Below, piece after piece: positions 1-8,073 of a stretch of 64,000 nucleotides of DNA; position 1 is the stretch's first letter; each line of letters starts with the position of its first letter. The notes under the pieces were generated by a model. That model was not told where the DNA came from. It saw only the letters and a list, made by a program, of their open reading frames with translations, and did not search any database. The position numbers and the translations under genes are program-made. This DNA comes from Spirochaetales bacterium (lineage in GTDB: Bacteria; Spirochaetota; Spirochaetia; Treponematales; Treponemataceae), in assembly GCA_003252395.1 (NCBI GenBank), contig QKEL01000009.1, positions 62,001-126,000 of the forward strand. Direction: 5' to 3'.

Positions 1-748
1 GTAGCACCGATTCCCAGAGATACGCAGTCCGAGGACCTGATGGATTCACCGGATTCCCCTTTCCTTCGTTATCACCTTTGTTGAAGGGAAGGAAATAAGT
101 AGATTCACCTGCAAGTTTGGTTGTCATAAAGACTTCTTCAGTGGAGACTGCAAAGTGAACGACACAGCGACTCTTGAACTGTAGAAGGGATTCAAGTCGA
201 TTTGATTGAGTATCTTTGGGAAGCCGGTCTTTCTTGTATTGTTTGATTGCAGCCCAAACTGACTGCGTGCTTTCAGTCTTTAGCTCAAGAGTAGCTATCG
301 GGAGTCCATTTAGGAAGAGCACAAGGTCAATGGAGTTTTTATTGTTTGCAGAATAGAAAACCTGTCTGACTACACGAAGGGTGTTTTTTTCGTAGAGTTG
401 TGTTGCTTCAGGGTTTCTGGTGCTTCGAGGCTTTGATTGCATCATGGCAAAGTAGGTTCCGCCAGCTCCAGCTATCTTGAAGCCATGGCGAAGGACGTGA
501 AGAGTGCCCAGTTGATCGAGTTCAGTGCAAAGTCTGCTCAGAAAATATTCTTCTGCTTTCGCTCCATGCTGGGATACAAGCCGATCCCATGCATCATTAT
601 AGGAGGTTTTCACCCATGAAAGAACATCTTCTGTATAGAGGGCTTGTTCTACATTATAGTTTTCCGATTTGCCTTCAACCCATCCTGTAGAGGCAAGATG
701 AGAGACTATATCGGTCTCAAATTGTTTTTCAAGATGGACATTATTCAT
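1..748 (-). CDS. hsdR: Type I restriction enzyme R subunit, N-terminal part (runs off the window)
   Basis: Translocating and cleaving subunit of a type I restriction-modification enzyme. About 249 codons are visible before the left edge, with no stop. The visible part is the N-terminal nuclease domain: an acidic residue in NSIDLVLFLNG followed by LELKT is the PD-(D/E)xK arrangement of HsdR. The ATG overlaps the hsdS stop as ATGA (745-748), so the two genes are translationally coupled. The ATPase/helicase motor should lie to the left of the window. The visible part is uninterrupted, so there is no sign of decay. Confidence 0.9.
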   Translation of the reverse strand, partial: MNNVHLEKQFETDIVSHLASTGWVEGKSENYNVEQALYTEDVLSWVKTSYNDAWDRLVSQHGAKAEEYFLSRLCTELDQLGTLHVLRHGFKIAGAGGTYFAMMQSKPRSTRNPEATQLYEKNTLRVVRQVFYSANNKNSIDLVLFLNGLPIATLELKTESTQSVWAAIKQYKKDRLPKDTQSNRLESLLQFKSRCVVHFAVSTEEVFMTTKLAGESTYFLPFNKGDNEGKGNPVNPSGPRTAYLWESVL

Positions 749-2118
749 ACCAGAGCCTCCACATTGATTTTCCCTGTGACAGCATTGGTGATTAGAGCGG
801 AACGATGTTCATTTAGGAGAGAAATGGAGGATTCGGTTTCAAGGATTAATGAATCAACTTTTTGTAGATGTTGTGTTAAGTATTTGGCAATATGTTGCTG
901 TTCTCGGAGCGAAGGGAAAACGAATTTTGTATCTCTAATTTGAGCTTGACTAATATTGGGGTCCTTTCTACTGCTTTCTGCACCAATCATCCAATACGGA
1001 CGATAAAACTGAACAAAATAATGTAGAAAAAAGGGAGACGAACACGAGGCAGGGAGAATACCACATAGTGCTTGATTTACTGTTGATGGTGATGTTAACA
1101 ATCCTGATTTTCCTATAGTTCCTTCTCCACCATACATCGCAATGAGGACGGTTTCTGATGGTAGCATTTTACAAGCACTGTTTTTTAGTGCAAGTTCGGA
1201 AATAAAGATTTCTCCACATGATAACGGCATATCATTCAAGTCTGTTGTTCGAATCCAAGAAATAGTCCCGTTATAGTTCTCATTTATATTAGTATCAGGT
1301 GTTGATCCGCTCAAAGTTTGAAAATACCATTTGACAGGACCCACGTCCCACCCTTCCGGTATTTCTCCAAGCCATTCAACTCCAGAATCCTTAAACTTGA
1401 CAGGCTTAGCCCATTCCCCAAATTCAGGATCATCCGGGCTTACGAGTTCAGACAATCCTCTGGTTACAGCATGAGAGATGAGTGCTTGCCGCTTTTCTTG
1501 AAGGAGCGCAATAAGTTCTTCATAGTCTTTAATGAGTCCATCTATTTTAGCGGTTTCAGTATCGAGGAAGGTGGCTATGCATTTTTGTGTTCTTAACTCC
1601 GGAATAGGAATGTAAAACTTGTTTATATCTTCCTGAAAGAGATGAGGAACTCCCATTCCACCACGAAAAAGTTGAATAACTGCTTTCATGTATCCACTAT
1701 CCAGCAAGAACTTAAGAAAGAACCCATATAGCCTTTTATACGGTGTAATAACAGCTATAGAACTATTAACTGTCGCAGGTTTCGGGAGTTTTCTAACAAT
1801 ATTCACAGTTCCAAGAGTTGATCCATCTTTCGCTAATAAGACATCACCAATTCTCAGTTGTATTTCAGGTGATTCAGCATATCTTTCATTATTTATGTAA
1901 TTTACATTCTCAAAGTCAATTTCTCTATCTTTTATATTCGGCGTAGATAGAAAAATATACCCTTCATCAACATATTCTTCTGCCTTAAGACCTTTCCATC
2001 CCAATCTTGCTCTTACCCATGCCTCAAATCCAATTCTTGACACCACCCAGTCCGCAGGTATCTCTCCCAACCATTCGACTCCAGAGTCCTTATACTTGGG
2101 ATACGCAGGATACTTCAT
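745..2118 (-). CDS. hsdS: Type I restriction-modification specificity subunit S
   Basis: DNA-recognition subunit, 457 residues, a normal HsdS length. It has the two-half layout of the family: each half opens with nearly the same block, [12 protein letters not shown], at about residues 10-21 and again near 244-255. Each block is followed by a divergent target recognition domain and a helical spacer, including [28 protein letters not shown] in the first half. The start overlaps the hsdM stop as ATGA and the stop overlaps the hsdR start. The target sequence cannot be predicted by reading. The repeated block gives a natural point for domain exchange with other hsdS genes. Confidence 0.92.
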   Translation of the reverse strand: MKYPAYPKYKDSGVEWLGEIPADWVVSRIGFEAWVRARLGWKGLKAEEYVDEGYIFLSTPNIKDREIDFENVNYINNERYAESPEIQLRIGDVLLAKDGSTLGTVNIVRKLPKPATVNSSIAVITPYKRLYGFFLKFLLDSGYMKAVIQLFRGGMGVPHLFQEDINKFYIPIPELRTQKCIATFLDTETAKIDGLIKDYEELIALLQEKRQALISHAVTRGLSELVSPDDPEFGEWAKPVKFKDSGVEWLGEIPEGWDVGPVKWYFQTLSGSTPDTNINENYNGTISWIRTTDLNDMPLSCGEIFISELALKNSACKMLPSETVLIAMYGGEGTIGKSGLLTSPSTVNQALCGILPASCSSPFFLHYFVQFYRPYWMIGAESSRKDPNISQAQIRDTKFVFPSLREQQHIAKYLTQHLQKVDSLILETESSISLLNEHRSALITNAVTGKINVEALV

Positions 2119-3830
2119 TTGGCGATCTCCCCGAGGAGTTTCATAATCTTCTCGGTCTTTGCCTTGAGGTCGCGGTCAATCTCTTCCAGAGGACGGGGCG
2201 GCACATACTTGTAAAAGAAACGAGTAAAGGGAATTTCATAACCAACCTTGGTTTTTGAGTCATCAATCCAAGCATCAGGAACATGAGGCAACACTTCGCG
2301 CTTGAAGTATTCTTCAATATCATCTGACAACGACACATTCTCCGTATCCCTCAACGAAGCATCAGGCTTGGGATTCCCTTTCTTATCGAGTTCGACTTTT
2401 CCCTCCTCTTTTTTCAGAGGGCGCTCGACCGTGATGGTTGAATAGCCAAACTCAATATTCGGGACAATCTTACAAATCTCTGATTCCTTGAAATCCCCAA
2501 AGGTCTTCGTAATGGTTTCAATATGTTCATCACCAAGTTCTTTTCGTTTCGAACCGAGCGACTTCTTCATCTTCTGAAAGAGATCAATTCCATTTACGAG
2601 CTGGATTTTTCCTTTTCGCTCAGTTTTTTTATGATTTGTCAAAATCCAAACGTATGTGGCGATGCCCGTGTTGTAAAACATGTCTGTCGGCAATGCAATG
2701 ATAGCTTCGAGTAAATCATTCTCAATAATGTATTTTCTTATTTCAGACTCACCGGAACCAGCTCCACCAGTAAAAAGGGGAGAGCCATTGAGAACTATAC
2801 CAATGCGGCTTCCTCCATCCTGCACCGGCTGCATCTTGCTCATCAGATGCATAAGAAATAAAAGGCTACCATCGCTGACACGAGGTAATCCGGGACCGAA
2901 ACGACCAGCAAAACCGAGTTTTTCCCGTTCAGCTTCTACTTCCTTCTGAACCTTCTTCCACTCGACACCAAATGGAGGATTTGTGAGCATGTAGTCAAAC
3001 TTCTTGTCCGATAATCCATCATGGCTCAAAGTATTACCCTGAATCATGTTTTTAACATCAGCACCTTTGATAAGCATATCAGCCTTGCATATAGCATACG
3101 ACTCTTCATTTAATTCCTGCCCAAAGACCTTCAATGATGCTTGCGGATTCATCGCTCTAAGATGTTCGTCAGCTACCGAGAGCATACCGCCAGTTCCGGC
3201 ACAACAGTCGTAGAGCGTTCTGATGACGCCCGGTTTGGTCAAAGCTTCACTGTCTTCACAGAACAGTAGATTTACCATAAGCCGGATTACTTCACGCGGC
3301 GTAAAGTGCTCTCCGGCAGTCTCGTTGGAAAGTTCTGAAAACTTTCTGATAAGTTCTTCGAACACCGACCCCATGTCTGCATTCGAGACTACAAGCGGTC
3401 GGAGATCGAAGGCAGTAAATTTCTGGAGAACCATGTAAAGAAGGTTCTTTGCAGACAAGAAATCAACCTGTTCGGAAAACTTGTAGCGAGTAAATATGTC
3501 TTGGGCATTGGGTGAAAAAGAGTTGAGATAGTGCAGCAGATTCTGTTTAATCTGATCTGGCTCAGCAAGCATCGAAGTAAGGGTATGAGATGAAGTATTG
3601 TAAAAAGAATGCCCCGAAGCTTTACAAAGAGCGCGTTCGAGAACCAGTTCACTCTCGCCAGCCTTTTCTTTCGCTTCGGCGAGGACCTTAGCTTTATTAT
3701 GTTCAAGCACACAATCGAGACGGCGTATCAGCGTAAAGGGAAGGATTACCTTGCCATAGTCGGACTGTTTATAGTCACCCCGGAGAAGGTCAGCTACGGA
3801 CCAGATGAGATCGGATAAGGGAGATGCCAT
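2115..3830 (-). CDS. hsdM: Type I restriction-modification DNA methyltransferase subunit M
   Basis: N6-adenine methyltransferase subunit, 571 residues, which with HsdS modifies host DNA and with HsdR cuts foreign DNA. The N-terminal helical HsdM domain covers about residues 5-130. TPREVIRLM near 177, the SAM-binding motif DCCAGTGGM (208-216) and the catalytic NPPF (284-287) are all intact. A GAGG lies about 9 bases before the ATG. It is the first gene of a tightly overlapping hsdM-hsdS-hsdR operon read leftward from the promoter at 3864-3892. The complete motifs suggest an active enzyme. Confidence 0.95.
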   Translation of the reverse strand: MASPLSDLIWSVADLLRGDYKQSDYGKVILPFTLIRRLDCVLEHNKAKVLAEAKEKAGESELVLERALCKASGHSFYNTSSHTLTSMLAEPDQIKQNLLHYLNSFSPNAQDIFTRYKFSEQVDFLSAKNLLYMVLQKFTAFDLRPLVVSNADMGSVFEELIRKFSELSNETAGEHFTPREVIRLMVNLLFCEDSEALTKPGVIRTLYDCCAGTGGMLSVADEHLRAMNPQASLKVFGQELNEESYAICKADMLIKGADVKNMIQGNTLSHDGLSDKKFDYMLTNPPFGVEWKKVQKEVEAEREKLGFAGRFGPGLPRVSDGSLLFLMHLMSKMQPVQDGGSRIGIVLNGSPLFTGGAGSGESEIRKYIIENDLLEAIIALPTDMFYNTGIATYVWILTNHKKTERKGKIQLVNGIDLFQKMKKSLGSKRKELGDEHIETITKTFGDFKESEICKIVPNIEFGYSTITVERPLKKEEGKVELDKKGNPKPDASLRDTENVSLSDDIEEYFKREVLPHVPDAWIDDSKTKVGYEIPFTRFFYKYVPPRPLEEIDRDLKAKTEKIMKLLGEIAK

Positions 3831-3863
3831 TTAGAAATACCTCGTAAGTTACAACTTGTTACC

Positions 3864-3892
3864 ATTATATGCTTAAAAAAGGTCTCTGACAA
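3864..3892 (-). promoter_or_regulatory. Promoter of the hsd operon
   Basis: On the minus strand TTGTCA (3892-3887), a 17-base spacer and a perfect TATAAT (3869-3864) lie about 35 bases before the hsdM start. Just downstream the inverted repeat AAGTT-AC-AACTT (3846-3857) overlaps the expected transcript start and could bind a regulator. A related ACAACTTAC occurs in the leader of the divergent gene at 4020. Confidence 0.65.
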
Positions 3893-3968
3893 TTTGATTT
3901 TCTGGAGATACGTCAGTTATTTGTTCGAAGTATTTTCATACGAATTTTGACGAATTTTCCAAAAAAAT

Positions 3969-3998
3969 TTGATTTATCTATTGGGAATTTGTTATCAT
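3969..3998 (+). promoter_or_regulatory. Promoter for the small-gene cluster beginning at 4020
   Basis: TTGATT (3969-3974), an 18-base spacer and TATCAT (3993-3998) precede a GGAGGGG ribosome site at 4011-4017. The promoter is divergent from the hsd promoter. Confidence 0.5.
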
Positions 3999-4019
3999 GT
4001 AACAACTTACGGAGGGGAA

Positions 4020-4358
4020 ATGAATCAGCTTCCGGTTTATGTATCGCTCTCAAACGGCACAGATTCCTACTGGCGTAATGGGAGTTTGATCTATACGGAT
4101 GGTGTCAAAGCCATGTGCGAAGAATTTAAGGCTTATTGGACCATCGATGTAGTCAGGAGCTACCTCCCGCAGCTTACGGAATATGAATTTTTGATCATCT
4201 ATTACGATGTCTTCGATAACCATACCTGCCATTTCCATGTCCGCGAGGACAGCGATTTGCCTGATATCGTGAGCCAAACAATCGAATTTACCGACTTGAA
4301 AGTGAGTTTGTGTATGTATCTCATTGATTCGGTCCTTTTAATGAGGGAAGAATATTGA
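4020..4358 (+). CDS. Small hypothetical protein, resembles the DUF6876 family
   Basis: 112 residues. The start at 4020 is chosen because GGAGGGG (4011-4017) sits directly before it; an upstream ATG in the same frame has no ribosome site and would overlap the promoter. The layout LIYTDGVKAMCEEFKAYW, then WTIDVVRSYLPQL, then a beta-rich C-terminus resembles the small DUF6876 proteins often carried on mobile DNA, from memory of the family only. There is no signal peptide or membrane segment. Function is unknown. It is divergent from hsdM and overlaps the next gene by one base, so it heads a cluster of small island genes. Confidence 0.7.
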   Translation: MNQLPVYVSLSNGTDSYWRNGSLIYTDGVKAMCEEFKAYWTIDVVRSYLPQLTEYEFLIIYYDVFDNHTCHFHVREDSDLPDIVSQTIEFTDLKVSLCMYLIDSVLLMREEY

Positions 4359-4645
4359 TGAAAATACTCTTCAAACAACTCCCTGACATTAACACTCAGC
4401 ATGCTCTCGAACGACAGAGCCTCCGGGCTTACGGACGTTTCGGACTGCTACCAGATGGAAGCTTGTGGCTTGGCGATTCGCAATCAAGTCATCCGCGTGA
4501 GTTATCGGTCGGATGGTATTGGGGAGTTAACCATACCGAAGAACTGATCCTTTCATCACGGAATGTCTGGTCGGAAGTTGAACTCTTGCAGGGGGAGGGT
4601 AACATCATAATCAAACACCTGATCCACGAACTTATTATGCAGTGA
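4358..4645 (+). CDS. Small hypothetical protein
   Basis: 95 residues beginning at ATG 4358, whose A is the last base of the previous stop (TGATG), so it is probably translated by re-initiation. The protein is soluble, with aromatic residues in the middle (GWYWGVNH) and a short helical C-terminus. I recognise no family. Its coupling to the DUF6876-like gene suggests the two products work together. AT content and position mark it as island cargo. Confidence 0.65.
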   Translation: MKILFKQLPDINTQHALERQSLRAYGRFGLLPDGSLWLGDSQSSHPRELSVGWYWGVNHTEELILSSRNVWSEVELLQGEGNIIIKHLIHELIMQ

Positions 4646-4673
4646 ATCATCTCCCGTCAACAGGGGATAGGAC

Positions 4674-4712
4674 ATGAACATCGATAACAAAAAAGAAACG
4701 GAGGAAAGATGA
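4674..4712 (+). CDS. Possible 12-codon leader peptide
   Basis: ATG at 4674 follows AGGGGATAGG and opens a 12-codon reading frame rich in Lys and Glu. Its TGA overlaps the ATG of the next gene (4709) as ATGA. It also spans that gene's GGAGGA ribosome site, so its translation could affect initiation there. It may equally be chance. Confidence 0.25.
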   Translation: MNIDNKKETEER

Positions 4713-5059
4713 ACGGCGATATCCAGCTTTGTATTAATTACTGGGCTGATGATAATGATTATTGTGATATCAAATACAGCGATACACCACTTGTCTTGCG
4801 AACTTACGGGATACCTCTAATTATGCCATTGGGAGCATGCATAGCAGACATAAATAGTATATCAATATTTTCCGATGAAGACTTTGTTTCTTCCCCAATA
4901 AAAAACAAAGATGTATCTTGGAAATCTGATACTGGTCAAAATTACTCCGATACAGCATGTGATGGCATTTCTCTCTATAACAAGGATCGTGCCGCAGCTT
5001 TTGAAATAAAGGAAATTCTGGGTGATGACCTCATTGAGATGCTTAAAAATCAACGATAA
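4709..5059 (+). CDS. Hypothetical protein
   Basis: 116 residues, acidic and soluble, with a GGAGGA site 4 to 9 bases before the ATG. The N-terminus is rich in Asp, Asn and Tyr (YWADDNDYCDIKYSD) and a short helix ends the protein (ILGDDLIEMLKNQR). I recognise no family. It follows the two small genes at 4020 and 4358 on the same strand and overlaps the convergent gene at 5050 by ten bases. A role as an immunity or accessory protein is possible, but nothing in the sequence proves it. Confidence 0.6.
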   Translation: MNGDIQLCINYWADDNDYCDIKYSDTPLVLRTYGIPLIMPLGACIADINSISIFSDEDFVSSPIKNKDVSWKSDTGQNYSDTACDGISLYNKDRAAAFEIKEILGDDLIEMLKNQR

Positions 5060-5475
5060 TTGGGATTACCAACATGGTTTGATCTTATCCGTGAACGAGA
5101 AATATTTACTTTTCTGAGAGTGTCATCTTTCGGCTCTAAACCCCAATAACCGACCCAATCCGAAATACTACCAAGCTCTGAAAAAGAAATATCACCGACT
5201 ATATAAATTAATGGTTTTATTTTTTTGTCTTGATAATGCTCATCTAATTTCGATTGTATGCTCTGATAAACAGGCATATCCAGTATAAAGAGATAGGCAT
5301 CAGATTTGATAATTTCAGAGAAAAGGTCTTGGCTTTTAGGCTCTTGAAATATTTCCCGAGTTTTTTTTGTAAATATGCGGAATGTATCCTGCCAATTTTT
5401 ATTCTCAACACAACAGAAGACCACATAGGGCTTGTATTTTCTCTTATTCTTTTTCTTCATACATTTATCTTTCAT
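5050..5475 (-). CDS. Hypothetical protein
   Basis: 141 residues, with Lys/Arg-rich N-terminus (MKKKNKRKYKP) and alternating hydrophobic strands (YVVFCCVEN, AYLFILDMPVY, PLIYIVGDISF) that suggest a small alpha/beta fold. A second in-frame ATG at 5460 could be the true start; neither has a strong ribosome site. No family is recognised. It converges with the gene at 4709 and lies downstream of the terminator at 5501-5520, so it needs its own promoter. Confidence 0.55.
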   Translation of the reverse strand: MKDKCMKKKNKRKYKPYVVFCCVENKNWQDTFRIFTKKTREIFQEPKSQDLFSEIIKSDAYLFILDMPVYQSIQSKLDEHYQDKKIKPLIYIVGDISFSELGSISDWVGYWGLEPKDDTLRKVNISRSRIRSNHVGNPNYR

Positions 5476-5500
5476 GGAAACAAAGAAAAGTGTATAAAAA

Positions 5501-5520
5501 AAGCACCCTGTAGGGTGCTT
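5501..5520 (-). terminator. Terminator of the 5542-6931 gene group
   Basis: AAGCACCCT-GT-AGGGTGCTT is a perfect inverted repeat. Read leftward it is followed by a run of T, placing it 22 bases after the stop of the lipoprotein gene at 5542. Confidence 0.75.
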
Positions 5521-5541
5521 CCTAATTAATCTTGATTCTTA

Positions 5542-6243
5542 TTAATAGATAGCATAAAAATTTCCAGTTCCAAAGAAATTAAAAGTGCCTGTTACATATT
5601 TTTTATCATCAGAGATATTTTTGACATGAAACTCGTATTGCATATTTTTCCAATGAATTATTGTGGTATTGAGGTCAGAAAAATCTCCATGAATTACCAT
5701 ATATCCAGCTGCCTTCACTTCTTCCGCAGATGTAAGACTCTTTGCAGGACGATCTTGTTCAATCGAAACAATCTCTTTTTTTACCGTGTCATAAGTCATT
5801 TTTTGGACTACTAATGTTTCACCGGGGATCATCAAAGTTACAGTAATAAATGTGTCTGGCTTATCATCAAAATAAACAGTGATTATACTATCTTCGACCA
5901 AAGATATCTGTATCTTGCCGAAGATGTAATCATCTTTTTTGATATTGTAAAGCACACCATCGATATCACACTTTTCTGCAATTAATCCCTTTTTTGCTAT
6001 TGTTGGAAAGTTATATACTTTATTATCATATCCTATTTGAACATTCTCTTTGCCTTCGATTTTAATAAACTTTAAAGTCGGCTCTCCTTTAGGAAACATT
6101 TTTTTGTAAAACTGATAATCAGTTTCCATATTACCGAGCTTGAAATAGTATGCGGTTTTAGTGTCATCCGTCCCGCAGCTTGTGAAAAGCGTAATGCTAC
6201 TAATGAGCATTACAGAGAGAAAAATTCCAAACTGTTTCTTCAT
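5542..6243 (-). CDS. Hypothetical lipoprotein
   Basis: 233 residues with a lipoprotein signal: basic MKKQ, a hydrophobic core, then LFTSC with Cys23 as the likely lipidated residue. The mature part is beta-rich with repeated hydrophobic/polar alternation and no catalytic motif that I recognise. It is the last of three leftward genes (6710-6931, 6255-6689, this one) separated by 11 to 20 bases and ended by the hairpin at 5501-5520. All three products carry an export or membrane signal, so the set probably forms an envelope function. Confidence 0.75.
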   Translation of the reverse strand: MKKQFGIFLSVMLISSITLFTSCGTDDTKTAYYFKLGNMETDYQFYKKMFPKGEPTLKFIKIEGKENVQIGYDNKVYNFPTIAKKGLIAEKCDIDGVLYNIKKDDYIFGKIQISLVEDSIITVYFDDKPDTFITVTLMIPGETLVVQKMTYDTVKKEIVSIEQDRPAKSLTSAEEVKAAGYMVIHGDFSDLNTTIIHWKNMQYEFHVKNISDDKKYVTGTFNFFGTGNFYAIY

Positions 6244-6254
6244 ATCACATTCCT

Positions 6255-6689
6255 TTAGGGTCTACCTTGATTTTTCTTTTCCATAACTTGTGAACTATTG
6301 TAGATAGCATTCTTCTTGTCGAAAACGTATTCAGCGCGCATACCATCATTGGTCCAAGCAATCTGATAAGCTTTTTCGATGTTGCCCGAGTTGGTCATTA
6401 CTTCGGTTTCTTCGACTTGGTAAGTTCCTGAGCTATCAGGTTCGCCCCACGACGAGTCGCCTTTGACAGCGAGATACCATTCATACGTGCCATCTTTTTT
6501 GAATACCATTTTTGCAGTTCGATCCATAACCATATCGTCATCGATCCAAACCCCGACAGCTGCTTTTTTTGCAGCATTCAATGATGTTGGAGCCGCTTCA
6601 AGCTCCTGCATAGTATAACCGATAGCTGCAAGCACCATTAGAACAATAAAAACCTTTACTTTTGTGTTTTTCTTCTTTTCATCAGTCAT
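6255..6689 (-). CDS. Membrane-anchored small protein with a lipocalin-like outer domain
   Basis: 144 residues: a Lys-rich cytoplasmic start, one membrane helix at about residues 12-27 (VKVFIVLMVLAAIGY), then an extracytoplasmic domain. That domain has the pattern GVWIDDD, KDGTYEWYL, SGTYQVEE typical of small lipocalin-like beta barrels. The comparison is by pattern only. It lies between a second single-helix protein and a lipoprotein in one transcription unit. Confidence 0.65.
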   Translation of the reverse strand: MTDEKKKNTKVKVFIVLMVLAAIGYTMQELEAAPTSLNAAKKAAVGVWIDDDMVMDRTAKMVFKKDGTYEWYLAVKGDSSWGEPDSSGTYQVEETEVMTNSGNIEKAYQIAWTNDGMRAEYVFDKKNAIYNSSQVMEKKNQGRP

Positions 6690-6709
6690 TAAATTCTTGC
6701 TCCCTCAAA

Positions 6710-6931
6710 TTAGTTTCCAAAATTCTCTACTGCCCGTTTTTGAGCAGGTGTCGCAGTTTGATTCCATTCATTAATAGCTTTAGTTGCACCATCAATACGA
6801 GAACGACTTGCAGCATCTGGGGAGGGATTAATGCAATTATAGACGATAGCTATAATTATCCAAATAATAATGAAAACAAAACAGCCAAGTTTAGACTTTT
6901 TCTTTGGTTGCTCATTCTCTTCGTCGCTCAT
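6710..6931 (-). CDS. Small single-pass membrane protein
   Basis: 73 residues: acidic-basic N-terminus (MSDEENEQPKKKSK), one membrane helix (LGCFVFIIIWIIIAIVY) and about 40 outer residues. GAGGTGAAC precedes the start. It is first in the three-gene envelope unit, and its promoter must overlap the palindrome at 6971-6982. The XRE regulator transcribed the other way therefore probably controls it. No family is recognised. Confidence 0.65.
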   Translation of the reverse strand: MSDEENEQPKKKSKLGCFVFIIIWIIIAIVYNCINPSPDAASRSRIDGATKAINEWNQTATPAQKRAVENFGN

Positions 6932-6970
6932 AGGTTCACCTCAAAATTCTTAAAAAAATGTGATTACATA

Positions 6971-7020
6971 CCTCTATAGAGGGTCGCTCGATTACAAGTT
7001 TAACTATACCTCTATAGAGG
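6971..7020. promoter_or_regulatory. Twin operator: two copies of CCTCTATAGAGG
   Basis: The same perfect 12-base palindrome occurs at 6971-6982 and 7009-7020, 38 bases apart centre to centre (about 3.6 helical turns). It lies between the leftward membrane-protein gene and the rightward XRE gene. Both copies are preceded by ATA on the plus strand. This is the usual layout of a repressor site pair over divergent promoters; the XRE product at 7020 is the obvious ligand. Confidence 0.75.
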
Positions 7021-7271
7021 TGTCAAGCGAAGATAAGACAAAAAACGTGAGGTATCCTCGTGAAGTTCGCCTCGTTTTGGATCGAATCCGTCAGATACGT
7101 GAGGAAAAGGGTATGTCTTTGATTATTTTGGCGGCAGAAGCTGACATGTCTAAGGCGTTTTTATTTGATATCGAAACACACAAGAAAATGCCCAGCTTGA
7201 TGACTTTGCATAAACTTTCCAAGGGCTTAGGTGTCCCAATGAGTGCCTTTTTTGAGGATAAAGAGGGTTAA
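7020..7271 (+). CDS. XRE-family helix-turn-helix regulator
   Basis: DNA-binding repressor type. The core VRLVLDRIRQIREEKGMSL, then EADMSKAFLFDIETHKKMPS, then LHKLSKGLGVPMSAFFE is a complete XRE/Cro-CI five-helix domain, with almost nothing else in the protein. The frame is open from ATG 6960, but that start would translate through both operators. GTG 7020, right after the second operator, gives an 83-residue protein and might be read from a leaderless transcript. The start is uncertain because no ribosome site is visible. Autoregulation through the twin palindromes is inferred. Confidence 0.8.
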   Translation: MSSEDKTKNVRYPREVRLVLDRIRQIREEKGMSLIILAAEADMSKAFLFDIETHKKMPSLMTLHKLSKGLGVPMSAFFEDKEG

Positions 7272-7870
7272 GCTTTTTTCGCTTCCTTAGCTAACCAATG
7301 AATGTAGGCAGACCTGCTACACCCCAAAAGTTTGGAGATTGATGTCTGATTCAGCCCCAACTTCTGATATTTTTCAATTTCTTCCCTACGACTATCAAGC
7401 TTACTCTTTCCTTCTGGTCTACCGAGCTTAACTCCCTGAGCTTTCCGTGCCTGAAGAGCTGATTTGGTCCTCTCGGAGATCATATCTCGTTCGATTCTGG
7501 CTGCCAGACCGAGCGCGAAAACATAGGCTTCCCCAGCAACACTACTGTCAATAGTTGTTCCTGATTTGGTTTCGAGGAGGCTGGCTCCAGCCTCTCTGAT
7601 TTGATTAACTATGGCAAAAAGCGCTGCAACTCCGCCACGGGTCAAGCGGGAAAGTTCCCACACAGCGAGAGTATGACCGGGTTTGAGATTGGCAAGGATT
7701 CGGTCCAGCTCAGGTCGATCCCCGTTGCCATGCGCCGTTTCCCGGACTATAAGGGGGGCACCGAGGCTATGGGTCTCGCAATAGGTTAGGATTTCACCCA
7801 CCTGTCGCTCGGCATCCTGCTTGTCGGTGCTAACCCGGCAATAACCAATGACCTGTGCGCTTTTAGCCAT
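7268..7870 (-). CDS. Serine recombinase (resolvase/DNA invertase, Mpi-like)
   Basis: 200 residues. The catalytic domain begins IGYCRVSTDKQ with nucleophile Ser14, followed by VWELSRLTRGG and a long helix E region (ALGLAARIERDMISERTKSAL). The C-terminal helix-turn-helix is GLNQTSISKLLGCSRSAYIHWL. The linker GVKLGRPEGKSKLD is like that of the Bacteroides master invertase Mpi group, as far as I recall. It cuts and rejoins DNA at paired short sites. The ribosome site AGGTAGGT precedes ATG 7870. The stop overlaps the convergent XRE gene by four bases. Confidence 0.88.
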   Translation of the reverse strand: MAKSAQVIGYCRVSTDKQDAERQVGEILTYCETHSLGAPLIVRETAHGNGDRPELDRILANLKPGHTLAVWELSRLTRGGVAALFAIVNQIREAGASLLETKSGTTIDSSVAGEAYVFALGLAARIERDMISERTKSALQARKAQGVKLGRPEGKSKLDSRREEIEKYQKLGLNQTSISKLLGCSRSAYIHWLAKEAKKA

Positions 7871-7872
7871 AA

Positions 7873-7910
7873 ATGACCTACCTGTAGCTTAAAAGTAGAT
7901 TTATGACCTA
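7873..7910. repeat. Direct repeat ATGACCTA upstream of the recombinase gene
   Basis: ATGACCTA occurs at 7873-7880 and 7903-7910, exactly 30 bases apart, in the leader of the recombinase gene. The distal copy is the core of a near-palindrome TTTATGACCTAAA. The pair may be a binding site for the recombinase or a repressor. Confidence 0.4.
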
Positions 7911-8038
7911 AATATACTATAGGTGCATCGTAAATACAACCTTAAAAAATTTATTATTGTAGTGTTTATCGTTCGTTTAAATACCATATTGAATAACACA
8001 TAATTGAAAAAATTGTAAACTGAAGAACAAATACGGTG

Positions 8039-8044
8039 TATAAT
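8039..8044 (+). promoter_or_regulatory. -10 element of the kinase-TPR operon
   Basis: A consensus TATAAT lies 30 bases before the kinase ATG in a very AT-rich stretch. No good -35 sits at 17 bases; TTGTAA at 8013-8018 is at 20. A weak or activated promoter is likely. Confidence 0.4.
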
Positions 8045-8073
8045 TAAACTTGGAAAAAAAAAGGATATTTAAT

